A DNA stretch of 64,000 bases from Rhizobium johnstonii 3841 (GCF_000009265.1 NC_008380.1:2671501-2735500); one strand, 5' to 3'. Numbered from the stretch's first letter, positions 40,023 to 48,725 are shown. Program-made: numbers and translations. The notes: generated by a model from the sequence alone, not told the origin.

Positions 40023-40328
40023 ATGAGCATATCGGGTATTGCGAGCACTGCTCTTTCGGGAATGCGAGCGCAGACGACGCGGGTTAGCGCGATCGCCAAC
40101 AACATCGCAAATAGCAGCACGCCGGGCTATGCCAGGCTGAACACCAGCCTCACCTCCGTTGAACCAGGCGGCGTGCAGGCCGTCGTCAGTCCGACTGCGT
40201 CAGATATCGATCCGGCCACCGAACTGGCCGACCTGATCGAAGCCGAGCAAAGCTACAAAGCGAACGCCGTGGTCTTCGAGACCGGCGCCGACATGTGGGA
40301 AATGCTCATGAGCATCAAGCGCGACTGA
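40023..40328 (+). CDS. Miniature flagellar rod (FlgC-like) protein, solitary
   Basis: A 101-residue protein with the N-terminal rod motif (ALSGMRAQTTRVSAIANNIAN, then TPGYAR) and the C-terminal motif of FlgC/FlgG proteins (ELADLIEAEQSYKANAVVFET, then MLMSIK). It is about 35-40 residues shorter than FlgC, lacking most of the middle. No other flagellar gene is in the window. It could be a relic, an assembly factor or a protein with a new role. GGGGAAA precedes the ATG. Confidence 0.75.
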   Translation: MSISGIASTALSGMRAQTTRVSAIANNIANSSTPGYARLNTSLTSVEPGGVQAVVSPTASDIDPATELADLIEAEQSYKANAVVFETGADMWEMLMSIKRD

Positions 40329-40387
40329 ACACGCCCGATTTCATCGGAGACTTGCTGGCGGAGAATTTTCCGCCGCCCTGAAGCCTA

Positions 40388-40780
40388 TCAGGAATGCACC
40401 GGCTCGCCCTGGCGCTGTGCGGCAAGGGCCGCGAGATCGGCAGGCTTGAGCTCGACGGATTCACCGCAGCCACAGGCCGACGTCTGGTTTGGATTGGTAA
40501 AGGTAAAGCCGGAGCGGAGCGTCGTCGTCTCAAAGCCCATCTCGGTGCCGAGCAGATAGAGAGCTGCGGATGGCTCGACCCAGACTTTGGCACCGTCGCG
40601 CTCGATCAGGTCGTCCTTGGCGTTGGGCTCGGTCACCAGGTCGATGGTATATTCCATCCCGGCGCAGCCGCCCTTCTTGATGCCGACGCGGACACCCTTG
40701 GCATCCGGTCCCGAGTTCTCGACGATCGCCTTGACGCGAGCCGCAGCACCGTCCGTCATGCTCATGATTGCAAAGCCCAT
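40388..40780 (-). CDS. sufA: A-type iron-sulfur carrier SufA (HesB/IscA family)
   Basis: A 130-residue protein of the HesB/IscA family. The three conserved cysteines that hold an iron-sulfur cluster or iron are in KKGGCAGM and in the terminal CGCG pair. It is the last gene of the SUF operon, 93 bp after sufT. ATG 40780 has GGAAGGAG nine bases upstream; a Met five codons later is less well placed. It probably delivers clusters to target proteins. Confidence 0.92.
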   Translation of the reverse strand: MGFAIMSMTDGAAARVKAIVENSGPDAKGVRVGIKKGGCAGMEYTIDLVTEPNAKDDLIERDGAKVWVEPSAALYLLGTEMGFETTTLRSGFTFTNPNQTSACGCGESVELKPADLAALAAQRQGEPVHS

Positions 40781-40873
40781 CGGCTCATTCTCCTTCCGCA
40801 ACCGGGGTCAAGATCCGGCGCATCGTGACTCAAATGTAGTACCCGTTCGTAAACGGATCAATACCGCGGGATG

Positions 40874-41254
40874 TCAGTACCAGCCGACAGCGACCTGCGC
40901 CTCTTCCGACATGCGGTCCGGCGTCCACGGCGGGTCGAAAGTCATTGCCACCTCGACACCCGACACGCCTTCGACGGCGCCGACTGCGTTTTCGACCCAG
41001 CCGGGCATTTCACCTGCTACCGGGCAGCCGGGTGCGGTCAGCGTCATCATGATTTTCACCATCCGGTCGTCCTCGATGTCGATCTTGTAGATCAGACCGA
41101 GCTCGAAGATATCGGCGGGAATTTCCGGATCGTAGACAGTCTTCAGCGCGCTGATGACGTCGTCGCTCAGCCGCGCCAGCTCATCGGCCGGAATGCTGGA
41201 ATGCACGATGCCTTCGCGCACGTCGATCTTCTGTTCGCTTTCGTCCAGGCTCAT
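40874..41254 (-). CDS. sufT: SUF-associated MIP18 (DUF59) protein, SufT/SufX
   Basis: A 126-residue protein of the DUF59/MIP18 family, whose members assist iron-sulfur cluster maturation or transfer. Landmarks are TVYDPEIPADIFELGLIY and MTLTAPGCP with the conserved Cys, and a C-terminal FDPPWTPDRMSEEA. It lies 12 bp after sufS and is the gene named sufX in the Agrobacterium operon. ATG 41254 has GAGGAG eight bases upstream; in-frame GTG 41263 overlaps this site. Confidence 0.92.
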   Translation of the reverse strand: MSLDESEQKIDVREGIVHSSIPADELARLSDDVISALKTVYDPEIPADIFELGLIYKIDIEDDRMVKIMMTLTAPGCPVAGEMPGWVENAVGAVEGVSGVEVAMTFDPPWTPDRMSEEAQVAVGWY

Positions 41255-41266
41255 CACGGACACTCC

Positions 41267-42508
41267 TCAAGCAAAGAACTTGCGCGCATAATCAAGCGCA
41301 TCGGCCAGGGCATCGACCTCGGCGCGGGTATTGTACATGCCGAAGGATGCTCGGCATGTGGAGGTGACGCCGAAGCGTTTCAAGAGCGGCATGGCGCAAT
41401 GCGTGCCGGCGCGCACCGCAACACCCTGCCGGTCGATCACCATCGAGACGTCATGGGCATGAATGCCGGCAAGCTCGAAGGAAAAGATGCTTCCCTTGTC
41501 AGGCGCCGTCCCAAAGACACGCAGCGAATTGACGGATTTCAGCCGCTCGACCGCATAGGTGGCAAGATCGGCCTCATGGCGGGCGATCGCCTCGCGGCCA
41601 ACCTTCTCCATGTAGTCGAGCGCATAACCGAGCCCGATCGCCTGCACGATCGGCGGCGTGCCGGCCTCGAAGCGATGCGGCGGGTCGTTATAAGTGACCA
41701 TATCCTCGGCGACCTCGAAGATCATCTCCCCGCCGCCCTGGAACGGCCGCATCTCGAAAAGCCGCTCCTTCTTGCCGTAGAGCACGCCGATGCCGGACGG
41801 GCCGTAGAGCTTGTGGCCGGTCATGACGTACCAGTCGCAATCGATATCCTGCACATCAACAGGCAGATGCACGGCGCCCTGGCTGCCGTCGATCAGCACC
41901 GGAATGCCGCGCTCATGGGCGATCCGGCAGATTTCCTTGACGGGAACGATCGTGCCGAGCGCATTCGACATATGGGTGATGGCGACGAGCTTGGTGCGCT
42001 CCGTCAGGCTCTTTTCGAAATCCTCGATATGGAAGGCGCCCTCGTCGTCAACAGGCACCCAGACGAGTTTGGCCCCCTGCCGCTCGCGGATGAAGTGCCA
42101 GGGCACGATATTGGAATGGTGCTCCATGATCGTCAGCACGATCTCGTCGCCTTCGCCAATCTTCGGCATGCCCCAGCCATAGGCGACGGTGTTGATCGCT
42201 TCCGTCGAATTCTTGGTGAAGACGATGTCATTCACCGAAGGCGCATTGAGGAAGCGGCGGACCTTCTCGCGCGCTGCCTCGTAGGCATCCGTCGCCACAT
42301 TCGAGAGATAGTGCAGGCCGCGATGCACATTGGCATATTCATGGGAATAGGCATGCGAGATGGCGTCGATCACCACCTGCGGCTTCTGCGCCGATGCGCC
42401 GTTGTCGAGATAGACCAGCGGCTTGCCGTGCACCTTCTCCGCCAGGATCGGAAAATCCCGGCGGATGGATTCGACGTCGTATTGGGTGGCCGGCGCTATC
42501 TTGTCCAT
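41267..42508 (-). CDS. sufS: Cysteine desulfurase SufS
   Basis: A 413-residue PLP enzyme (class V aminotransferase fold, group II) that takes sulfur from cysteine for cluster assembly. The PLP lysine is Lys233 in MTGHKLYGPSG, and the persulfide Cys385 is in STCRASFGMYN, as in SufS rather than IscS. A second desulfurase gene (sufS2) begins the same operon. No sufE or sufU partner is present in the cluster. Confidence 0.95.
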   Translation of the reverse strand: MDKIAPATQYDVESIRRDFPILAEKVHGKPLVYLDNGASAQKPQVVIDAISHAYSHEYANVHRGLHYLSNVATDAYEAAREKVRRFLNAPSVNDIVFTKNSTEAINTVAYGWGMPKIGEGDEIVLTIMEHHSNIVPWHFIRERQGAKLVWVPVDDEGAFHIEDFEKSLTERTKLVAITHMSNALGTIVPVKEICRIAHERGIPVLIDGSQGAVHLPVDVQDIDCDWYVMTGHKLYGPSGIGVLYGKKERLFEMRPFQGGGEMIFEVAEDMVTYNDPPHRFEAGTPPIVQAIGLGYALDYMEKVGREAIARHEADLATYAVERLKSVNSLRVFGTAPDKGSIFSFELAGIHAHDVSMVIDRQGVAVRAGTHCAMPLLKRFGVTSTCRASFGMYNTRAEVDALADALDYARKFFA

Positions 42509-42520
42509 TGATATATCCGA

Positions 42521-43795
42521 TCAGGCGTGCTTTTCGAGCCAGGCCGAAATCACGCCTTCCAGCGCCTCGACCAGGGCTTCATCATCAAGTTCCTCGACGA
42601 TCTCGGCGACGAAGGCATTGACGAGCATCGCCCGCGCCTTGTTCTCCGGAATGCCGCGCGCCATCATGTAATAGAGATGGTTGGCGTCGATATCGGTCAC
42701 CGTGGCGCCGTGGCCGCATTGCACGTCGTCGGCGAAGATTTCGAGCTCGGGCTTGACCGAGAATTCGGCATCGTCGGACATCAACAGTGTGTTGCAGGCC
42801 ATCTTCGCATCGGTCTTCTGCGCATCGGGCGCCACTCGGATCATGCCCTGGAAGACGCCCTTGGCACGGTCGAAGACGACGTTGCGGATGACTTCGGTCG
42901 AGCCGGTATTCGGTACATCGTGGCCGAGCACCATCGTCACGTCGGTATGGCTTTCGGCTCCGAGCAGGTTGATGCCGCGCAGGGTCAGATCGGCGCCCTC
43001 GCCCGTCACCTTGATATGCAGTTCCTGGCGCACCAGCTTGCCGCCGGCATTGATGACGAAAAGTCGGAGCTTGGCGTCAGCGCCGAGATCGATGCGGATC
43101 TGGCCGAGATGCGTATCGTCGGCCCCTTGCTGCTGCAGGATGATCCAGGTCAGTTCCGTGCCTTCGCCCACCGTGATGTCGCTGACATGGGACACGAGGG
43201 CCGCATCGCCGGTCACCGTGAGGTGACGCTCGATGACGGTCGCCTTGACGCCGGCGCCGAAGGACACGGGAAGGCGCGTATGCGTCTGCCCGCCGGCATG
43301 GATGAACTGGATTTCAAGGGGGGTTTCAAGCTCGGTATCGGCAGGCACGTCGACGACATAGCCGTCGCGCACGAAGCTGCCATTGATGCGGCCTACCGCG
43401 TCGTCGCTGCCGAGCGCATCGAGCCCGCCCGCGGCAGAGCCGTCAAGCAGACGTTCGGAATAGGCCGAAACGCCAAGACCGTCGACCGTAGCCTTCTGGT
43501 TGGAATGGCCTTGGATCACCGCCAGCACCGTGGCGTCATCAACGAGCGGCTCCAAAGCCTGCGAGCCGGCATCGCCCGCCTGCTGCGGGACCGTGCGCAG
43601 CAGGTTCTTGAGGTCGGTATAGTGCCAGGCCTCGATGCGGCGCGTCGGCAGGCCGGCTTTCTTCAGGTCGTCGAGAAGCCGGTCGCGCAGTGCCGTCACC
43701 GCGCCATTGCCCGGCAGCTCGCCGATCTGCTGGTTGAAAGCCTCGATCAGCGCCGTCTCGGCCGCAGTCAGGCGGCTCGTCGTCTGCATGTTCAT
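42521..43795 (-). CDS. sufD: SUF scaffold subunit SufD
   Basis: A 424-residue subunit of the SufBC2D scaffold complex on which iron-sulfur clusters form. It has an N-terminal helical domain with IEAWHYTDL (about residues 50-65), the beta-helix core, and the C-terminal CGHGATVTDID and LVNAFVAEI segments typical of SufD. It sits 12 bp before sufS. ATG 43795 has AAAGGA correctly spaced; another Met follows two codons later. Confidence 0.94.
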   Translation of the reverse strand: MNMQTTSRLTAAETALIEAFNQQIGELPGNGAVTALRDRLLDDLKKAGLPTRRIEAWHYTDLKNLLRTVPQQAGDAGSQALEPLVDDATVLAVIQGHSNQKATVDGLGVSAYSERLLDGSAAGGLDALGSDDAVGRINGSFVRDGYVVDVPADTELETPLEIQFIHAGGQTHTRLPVSFGAGVKATVIERHLTVTGDAALVSHVSDITVGEGTELTWIILQQQGADDTHLGQIRIDLGADAKLRLFVINAGGKLVRQELHIKVTGEGADLTLRGINLLGAESHTDVTMVLGHDVPNTGSTEVIRNVVFDRAKGVFQGMIRVAPDAQKTDAKMACNTLLMSDDAEFSVKPELEIFADDVQCGHGATVTDIDANHLYYMMARGIPENKARAMLVNAFVAEIVEELDDEALVEALEGVISAWLEKHA

Positions 43796-43820
43796 GGACG
43801 TCGTCCTTTCCACCCGAAAC

Positions 43821-44576
43821 TCAGGCCGCCGTGCCGATGATGTCGGCATAGCCGTTGGCTTCCAGCTCATGCGCCAGCGTCTTGTCGCCCGACTTGATCA
43901 CCTGGCCCTTGTAGAGCACGTGGACGGTATCCGGCACGATGTAGTCGAGCAGGCGCTGGTAGTGGGTGATGACCACGACCGCGCGGTCCGGCGAACGCAG
44001 CGCGTTGACGCCGTCGGCGACGATCTTCAGCGCATCGATGTCGAGGCCGGAATCGGTTTCGTCGAGCACGCAGAGCTTCGGTTCGAGCAGCGCCATCTGC
44101 AGGATCTCGGCCCGCTTCTTCTCGCCGCCGGAGAAGCCGACGTTCAGCGGCCGCTTCAGCATCTCGGTATTGATCTGCAGCTTGCCGGCGGCATCCTTGA
44201 CGCGGCGCATGAAGTCCGGCGTCGTCAACTCGTCCTCGCCGCGCGCCTTGCGCTGCTCGTTCATCGCCACCTTCAGGAACTGCATGGTGGCAACGCCCGG
44301 AATTTCGACGGGGTACTGGAAGGCAAGGAAGATGCCCTTGGCGGCGCGTTCGGCCGGATCGAGCTCGAGAATGCTCTCGCCATTGTAGAGAATGTCGCCC
44401 TCTGTGACTTCGTAGTCGCTGCGGCCGGACAGCACATAGGAGAGCGTCGACTTGCCGGAGCCGTTCGGCCCCATGATAGCGGCAACTTCGCCAGCCTTCA
44501 CCGTCAGGTTCAGGCCACGGATAATCTCGGTGCCGTCTTCTGCGATACGGGCATGAAGGTTCTTAATTTCAAGCAT
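43821..44576 (-). CDS. sufC: SUF ATPase SufC
   Basis: A 251-residue ABC-type ATPase that powers the SufBCD scaffold. The Walker A is GPNGSGKST, the signature is FSGGEKKR, and the Walker B is CVLDETDSGLD with the SufC-specific Asp. The H-loop is ITHYQR. It is a soluble ATPase with no membrane partner. It lies 83 bp after the small unknown gene and 25 bp before sufD. Confidence 0.96.
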   Translation of the reverse strand: MLEIKNLHARIAEDGTEIIRGLNLTVKAGEVAAIMGPNGSGKSTLSYVLSGRSDYEVTEGDILYNGESILELDPAERAAKGIFLAFQYPVEIPGVATMQFLKVAMNEQRKARGEDELTTPDFMRRVKDAAGKLQINTEMLKRPLNVGFSGGEKKRAEILQMALLEPKLCVLDETDSGLDIDALKIVADGVNALRSPDRAVVVITHYQRLLDYIVPDTVHVLYKGQVIKSGDKTLAHELEANGYADIIGTAA

Positions 44577-44659
44577 CTTTGGTTCCTGCGTTTTTCTCTG
44601 CGCAGCTCACTAAGAGCCTCGCGTAATTTCTAAGGGACATCGACATGTTGCGCTCGGCG

Positions 44660-44905
44660 CTATCGTGCAAAAAAACGGACGACGCGGAAAACCGCGACCG
44701 TTACGAGCCCAACCCATTCGAGAAAATCCGAGATCCCCTGAATGATCTTTCCCGGTTTTTCCATGCGCTGCCGGAGAAACACATAAGGCTGCTCCGGCGG
44801 CGTTTCGGTCTCGTTTCTTAGCTCGCGGGGGCGAATTTTCGCCAATATCTCCCCGCGCATATTCGTCAGACGTTCAAGAATGCGCTTCTTGTCCGCTTCG
44901 CTCAT
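44660..44905 (-). CDS. Small unknown protein encoded between sufB and sufC
   Basis: An 81-residue protein with a charged N-terminal half (Lys, Arg, Glu rich) and a hydrophobic C-terminal segment (about 59-76), which suggests a membrane tail or an amphipathic helix. Its ATG comes one base after the sufB stop codon, so translation is probably coupled. No family is recognised. Its place inside the operon suggests a helper role in SUF function, which is inference only. Confidence 0.7.
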   Translation of the reverse strand: MSEADKKRILERLTNMRGEILAKIRPRELRNETETPPEQPYVFLRQRMEKPGKIIQGISDFLEWVGLVTVAVFRVVRFFAR

Positions 44906-44906
44906 C

Positions 44907-46376
44907 TCAACCCACAGAGCCCTCAAGCGAAATGCTGATCAGCTTCTGCGCCTCGACGGCGAATTCCATCGGCAGCTCCTGCAGAACTTCCTTGACGAAA
45001 CCGTTGACGATCAGCGCGATCGCCGCTTCGGTCGGGATGCCACGCTGCAGGCAGTAGAACAGCTGATCCTCGGAGATCTTTGAGGTTGTCGCCTCATGCT
45101 CGAACTGCGCCGTCGAATTCTTCGCCTCGATGTAAGGCACGGTATGGGCGCCGCACTTGTCGCCGATCAGCAGCGAATCGCACTGGGTAAAGTTGCGCGC
45201 GTTCGACGCCTTGCGGTGAGCCGAAACCTGGCCACGATAGGTATTGTTGGACACACCGGCGGCGATGCCCTTGGAGACGATACGGCTCGACGTGTTCTTG
45301 CCGAGATGGATCATCTTGGTGCCGCTGTCGATCTGCTGATGGCCGTTGGACACGGCGATCGAATAGAACTCGCCGCGGCTGTCGTCGCCGCGCAGAATGC
45401 AGGACGGATACTTCCAGGTGATCGCCGAGCCGGTTTCGACCTGCGTCCAGGAAATCTTCGAACGGTCGCCGCGGCAATCGCCGCGCTTGGTGACGAAGTT
45501 GTAGATGCCGCCCTTGCCGTTCTTGTCGCCAGGATACCAGTTCTGCACCGTCGAATATTTGATCTCGGCGTCGTCGAGCGCAACCAGTTCGACCACGGCG
45601 GCATGCAACTGGTTTTCGTCGCGCTGCGGCGCCGTGCAGCCTTCGAGATAGGAGACGTAGGCGCCCTCTTCCGCGATGATCAGCGTGCGCTCGAACTGGC
45701 CGGTGCCCTTCTCATTGATGCGGAAATAGGTCGACAGCTCCATCGGGCAACGAACGCCCTTCGGCACGAAGACGAAGGAGCCGTCGGTAAAGACCGCCGA
45801 ATTCAGCGTCGCATAGTAGTTGTCGCTCGTCGGAACGACGGAGCCGAGGTACTTCTGCACCAGTTCCGGATACTCGCGGATGGCTTCCGAGATCGACATG
45901 AAGATCACGCCGGCCTTCTTCAGCTCTGCCTTGAACGTGGTGACGACCGAGACGCTGTCGAAAACGGCATCGACGGCGATCTTCGGCTTCTCGACGCCGG
46001 CAAGAATCTCCTGCTCACGCAGCGGGATGCCGAGCTTCTCATAGACCTTCAACAGCTCCGGATCGACCTCGTCGAGCGACTTTGGACCCGGCGTGCTCTT
46101 CGGCGCGGCGTAATAATAGATGTCGTTGAAATCGATCTTCGGATAGTCGACGCGCGCCCAGGTCGGCTCTTCCAGCGTCAGCCAGCGACGATAGGCCTCG
46201 AGACGCCATTCCAGCATCCACTCCGGCTCCTGCTTCTTCGCCGAAATGAAGCGGATGATATCTTCGGACAGGCCTTTCGGCGCCTTGTCCATCTCGATGA
46301 CGGTCTCGAAACCGTATTTATACTGGTCCACATCGATCAGGCGCACCTGGTCGATTGTTTCCTGCACCGCAGCCAT
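44907..46376 (-). CDS. sufB: SUF scaffold subunit SufB
   Basis: A 489-residue core scaffold subunit. Typical features are the VFVPKGVRCPMELSTYFRIN segment, the C-rich GDCRGDRSKISWTQVETGSAI region, the basic NNTYRGQVSAH stretch, and the C-terminal CDSLLIGDKCGAHTVPY with the cluster-related Cys, followed by FVKEVLQELPMEFA. ATG 46376 has GGAGA six bases upstream; the frame extends to 46403 without support. It lies 144 bp after sufS2. Confidence 0.96.
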   Translation of the reverse strand: MAAVQETIDQVRLIDVDQYKYGFETVIEMDKAPKGLSEDIIRFISAKKQEPEWMLEWRLEAYRRWLTLEEPTWARVDYPKIDFNDIYYYAAPKSTPGPKSLDEVDPELLKVYEKLGIPLREQEILAGVEKPKIAVDAVFDSVSVVTTFKAELKKAGVIFMSISEAIREYPELVQKYLGSVVPTSDNYYATLNSAVFTDGSFVFVPKGVRCPMELSTYFRINEKGTGQFERTLIIAEEGAYVSYLEGCTAPQRDENQLHAAVVELVALDDAEIKYSTVQNWYPGDKNGKGGIYNFVTKRGDCRGDRSKISWTQVETGSAITWKYPSCILRGDDSRGEFYSIAVSNGHQQIDSGTKMIHLGKNTSSRIVSKGIAAGVSNNTYRGQVSAHRKASNARNFTQCDSLLIGDKCGAHTVPYIEAKNSTAQFEHEATTSKISEDQLFYCLQRGIPTEAAIALIVNGFVKEVLQELPMEFAVEAQKLISISLEGSVG

Positions 46377-46520
46377 CTCATTCTCCAATCTCGCCGGATA
46401 CAAGGTCCGGCAGCTTGTAGCGTTTGGGCAATTGTCTTGCCCTTTATGTAAGAGGCCAAAAGGGACTTTTCAGCCCAATTGGCAAGCGGAAATTTGCATT
46501 TCCGCAAGTTTTGAAGCGGC

Positions 46521-47687
46521 TCAAGCCGCCTCGCCAGCCGATCTTCGCCGGCAGGCGATCTTGGCGAAAGCCGCAATCGCCCTGTCGATATCCTCTTCCG
46601 TCGTCGAAAAGCCGAGCGAGATACGAAGAGCGCCGAGCTTGGCGTCACGTCCCATCGCCGTCAGCACATGGCTTTCGCCAAGCCGACCCGATGAGCAGGC
46701 CGAACCTGCGGAAAGTGCAACGCCTTCGAGATCGAAGGCGATCTGCCCGGTCTCGGCCTTCAGCCCCGGCAGGGTGAAAAAGATCGTATTGGTGACACGC
46801 TCGCCACCCTCGCCGTGGATCATCACATCGGCTGCCGCCTGACGCATGCCGGCTTCGAGCCGCTTGCGCAACGCGCCGATTGCCGCATTGCGCGCCTCGA
46901 GTTCGTCGACCGCCGCTTCGGCTGCCGCGCCGAAGCCGATCAGCGCCAGCGAATTCTGTGTCCCCGAGCGGTGACCCCGCTCCTGGCCGCCGCCCTGAAT
47001 CAGCGGCCTGGGCATCAGCGCTTCGCCGCGCGCAATCAGCGCGCCGGCACCCTTCGGCCCGCCGATCTTGTGCGAGGAAACGATCATGAAGTCGGCGCCG
47101 ATCTTGCCGATATCGAGCCCGATGCGGCCGGCCGCCTGCACGGCGTCGACGACGAAGAGCCCGCCATGGGCGTGAACGATCCTTGCCGCCGCCTCGACCG
47201 GCTGAACGATGCCCGTCTCGTTGTTGACGAGCATGATGGCGACCATCGGCAGGCCGGCGGCCTTGTCATGCGCATCGAGCAGGCGGCCGAGCGCGTCGAG
47301 ATCGACGATGCCGGCTTCCGTCACCGGGATCTCCGTCATCTTCTCTTTGGCGAAGCGGCCGCCTTCGCGCACCGCCGGATGCTCGATCGCCGAAAAATAG
47401 AGATGGCCAAGGCGAAGCGGCGTGCGGCCCATGCGGAAATCCGACGTCAGCACCAGATTGGCGGCTTCGGTCGCGCCGCTGGTAAAGACCACATTGCCGG
47501 CATCGGTGCCGGCAAGTGCTGCCACCTTGCGTCGTGCGCCTTCGATGGCAGCGCGCGCGGCGCGGCCCTCTCCATGCACGCTGTTCGGATTGCCAAATAC
47601 GTCGATGGCGCGCATGATCGCCGCGCGTGCTGCGGGGTGCAGCGGCGCTGTGGCATTCCAGTCGAGATAAAGGCGTGGCGGCGCCAT
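46521..47687 (-). CDS. sufS2: Second cysteine desulfurase of the SUF operon (IscS/NifS type)
   Basis: A 388-residue PLP cysteine desulfurase of group I (NifS/IscS-like). The PLP lysine is in SSHKIGGPKG, and the sulfur-carrying Cys is in SAGSACSSGRL on the flexible loop typical of IscS. The opening LYLDWNATAPLHP is standard. It is the first gene of the operon after the iron-regulated promoter, matching the sufS2BCDS1XA order described in Agrobacterium. No IscR gene accompanies it. Confidence 0.92.
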   Translation of the reverse strand: MAPPRLYLDWNATAPLHPAARAAIMRAIDVFGNPNSVHGEGRAARAAIEGARRKVAALAGTDAGNVVFTSGATEAANLVLTSDFRMGRTPLRLGHLYFSAIEHPAVREGGRFAKEKMTEIPVTEAGIVDLDALGRLLDAHDKAAGLPMVAIMLVNNETGIVQPVEAAARIVHAHGGLFVVDAVQAAGRIGLDIGKIGADFMIVSSHKIGGPKGAGALIARGEALMPRPLIQGGGQERGHRSGTQNSLALIGFGAAAEAAVDELEARNAAIGALRKRLEAGMRQAAADVMIHGEGGERVTNTIFFTLPGLKAETGQIAFDLEGVALSAGSACSSGRLGESHVLTAMGRDAKLGALRISLGFSTTEEDIDRAIAAFAKIACRRRSAGEAA

Positions 47688-47802
47688 GATCTTCAGTCCT
47701 GCGCTTGACGAGCTTGCTTCAGCGGCCGCGGTTCATTTTTCTTGAAATTTCCGCCGGGCTTGCCTTATGACACGTTCCACGATGCGTGGATCGCCATGCA
47801 AG

Positions 47803-47819
47803 TTTCGAATTGTTCTAAA
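47803..47819. promoter_or_regulatory. Irr-box (ICE-like) at the suf promoter
   Basis: TTTCGAATTGTTCTAAA matches the rhizobial Irr box TTTAGAA-N3-TTCTAAA with one mismatch. It spans the predicted transcription start of the suf operon. A further half-like TTTTAGAA lies at 47825-47832. This placement suits blocking of transcription by Irr in low iron or when haem is scarce. Confidence 0.65.
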
Positions 47820-47823
47820 CTGC

Positions 47824-47852
47824 GTTTTAGAAAAGCTGACAACACTAGTCAA
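47824..47852 (-). promoter_or_regulatory. Promoter of the suf operon
   Basis: On the minus strand CTTGACT (-35 at 47852-47847), 17 bp, then TAAAAC (-10 at 47829-47824) fits the alphaproteobacterial consensus well. It directs transcription toward sufS2, whose start codon is about 130 bp downstream. Confidence 0.7.
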
Positions 47853-47864
47853 GTCATGTTGTCA
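47837..47864. promoter_or_regulatory. RirA-type iron box within a larger dyad
   Basis: TGA-N9-TCA (47837-47851), the core of the rhizobial IRO box for RirA, overlaps the suf -35 element. It is nested in a 28-bp dyad with 8-bp arms TGACAACA and TGTTGTCA. Control of suf operons by RirA is known in related Rhizobiales; binding here is inferred. Confidence 0.55.
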
Positions 47865-47904
47865 TCCAACGCAGCGCGAACGCGAAATAAAACCCGGAGT
47901 ACCA

Positions 47905-48582
47905 ATGCCCGAAGTTATTTTCAACGGCCCAGCCGGCCGTCTTGAAGGCCGCTACCAGCCCTCCAAGGAAAAAAGCGCGCCCATCGCCCTGATTCTGCAT
48001 CCGCATCCGCAGTTCGGCGGCACGATGAACAATCAGATCGTCTACCAGCTCTTCTACATGTTCCAGAAGCGCGGGTTCACGACGCTGCGCTTCAATTTCC
48101 GGGGAATCGGCCGCAGCCAGGGCGAATTCGACCACGGCGCCGGCGAGCTCTCGGATGCCGCCTCGGCGCTCGACTGGGTGCAGAGCCTGCATCCTGATTC
48201 GAAGACCTGTTGGGTCGCCGGTTATTCCTTCGGCTCCTGGATCGGCATGCAGCTCCTGATGCGCCGGCCGGAGATCGAAGGCTTCATGTCGATCTCGCCG
48301 CAGCCGAACACCTACGACTTTTCCTTCCTGGCGCCCTGCCCCTCCTCCGGCCTGATCATCAACGGCGAGGCTGACAAGGTAGCGCCTGAGAAGGATGTCA
48401 ACGGCCTTGTGGAGAAGCTGAAGACCCAGAAGGGCATCCTGATTACCCATCGCACCGTCGCCAACGCCAACCACTTCTTCAACGGCCAGGTGGAAACGCT
48501 GATGGGCGAATGCGAGGATTATCTTGACCGCCGCCTCAACGGCGAACTGGTGCCGGAACCGGCCGCCAAGCGGATTCGCTGA
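47905..48582 (+). CDS. Alpha/beta hydrolase (COG2945 type)
   Basis: A 225-residue cytoplasmic alpha/beta hydrolase. The early HPHPQFGGTMNN gives the oxyanion region, the nucleophile Ser is in GYSFGS, the acid is probably in NGEADKVAP, and the His in ANANHFF. The family has poorly defined esterase-like roles. It is divergent from the suf operon, and its start lies about 40 bp beyond the RirA-like box, so it may share that control. GGAG precedes the ATG. Confidence 0.85.
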   Translation: MPEVIFNGPAGRLEGRYQPSKEKSAPIALILHPHPQFGGTMNNQIVYQLFYMFQKRGFTTLRFNFRGIGRSQGEFDHGAGELSDAASALDWVQSLHPDSKTCWVAGYSFGSWIGMQLLMRRPEIEGFMSISPQPNTYDFSFLAPCPSSGLIINGEADKVAPEKDVNGLVEKLKTQKGILITHRTVANANHFFNGQVETLMGECEDYLDRRLNGELVPEPAAKRIR

Positions 48583-48694
48583 CACCACAAATCTCAGCCT
48601 CATCAATGCCATGACGGTCCGGAACACAACCGGGCCGGCTGTGCCGGAACAGATCACCTACCGTGTTGCAATCCATGTTGCAGTGCGGTAGGGT

Positions 48695-48719
48695 CCTCGC
48701 GATCCTAACAAAAGCGAGG
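48695..48719 (+). promoter_or_regulatory. Hairpin that would hide the ribosome binding site of the acyltransferase gene
   Basis: CCTCGC (48695-48700) can pair with GCGAGG (48714-48719), whose GAGG is the ribosome binding site of the gene at 48726. A further dyad (CCTACCG / CGGTAGG, 48657-48692) with two TGTTGCA repeats lies just upstream. Translational control is possible. Confidence 0.4.
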
Positions 48720-48725
48720 TCCGCA

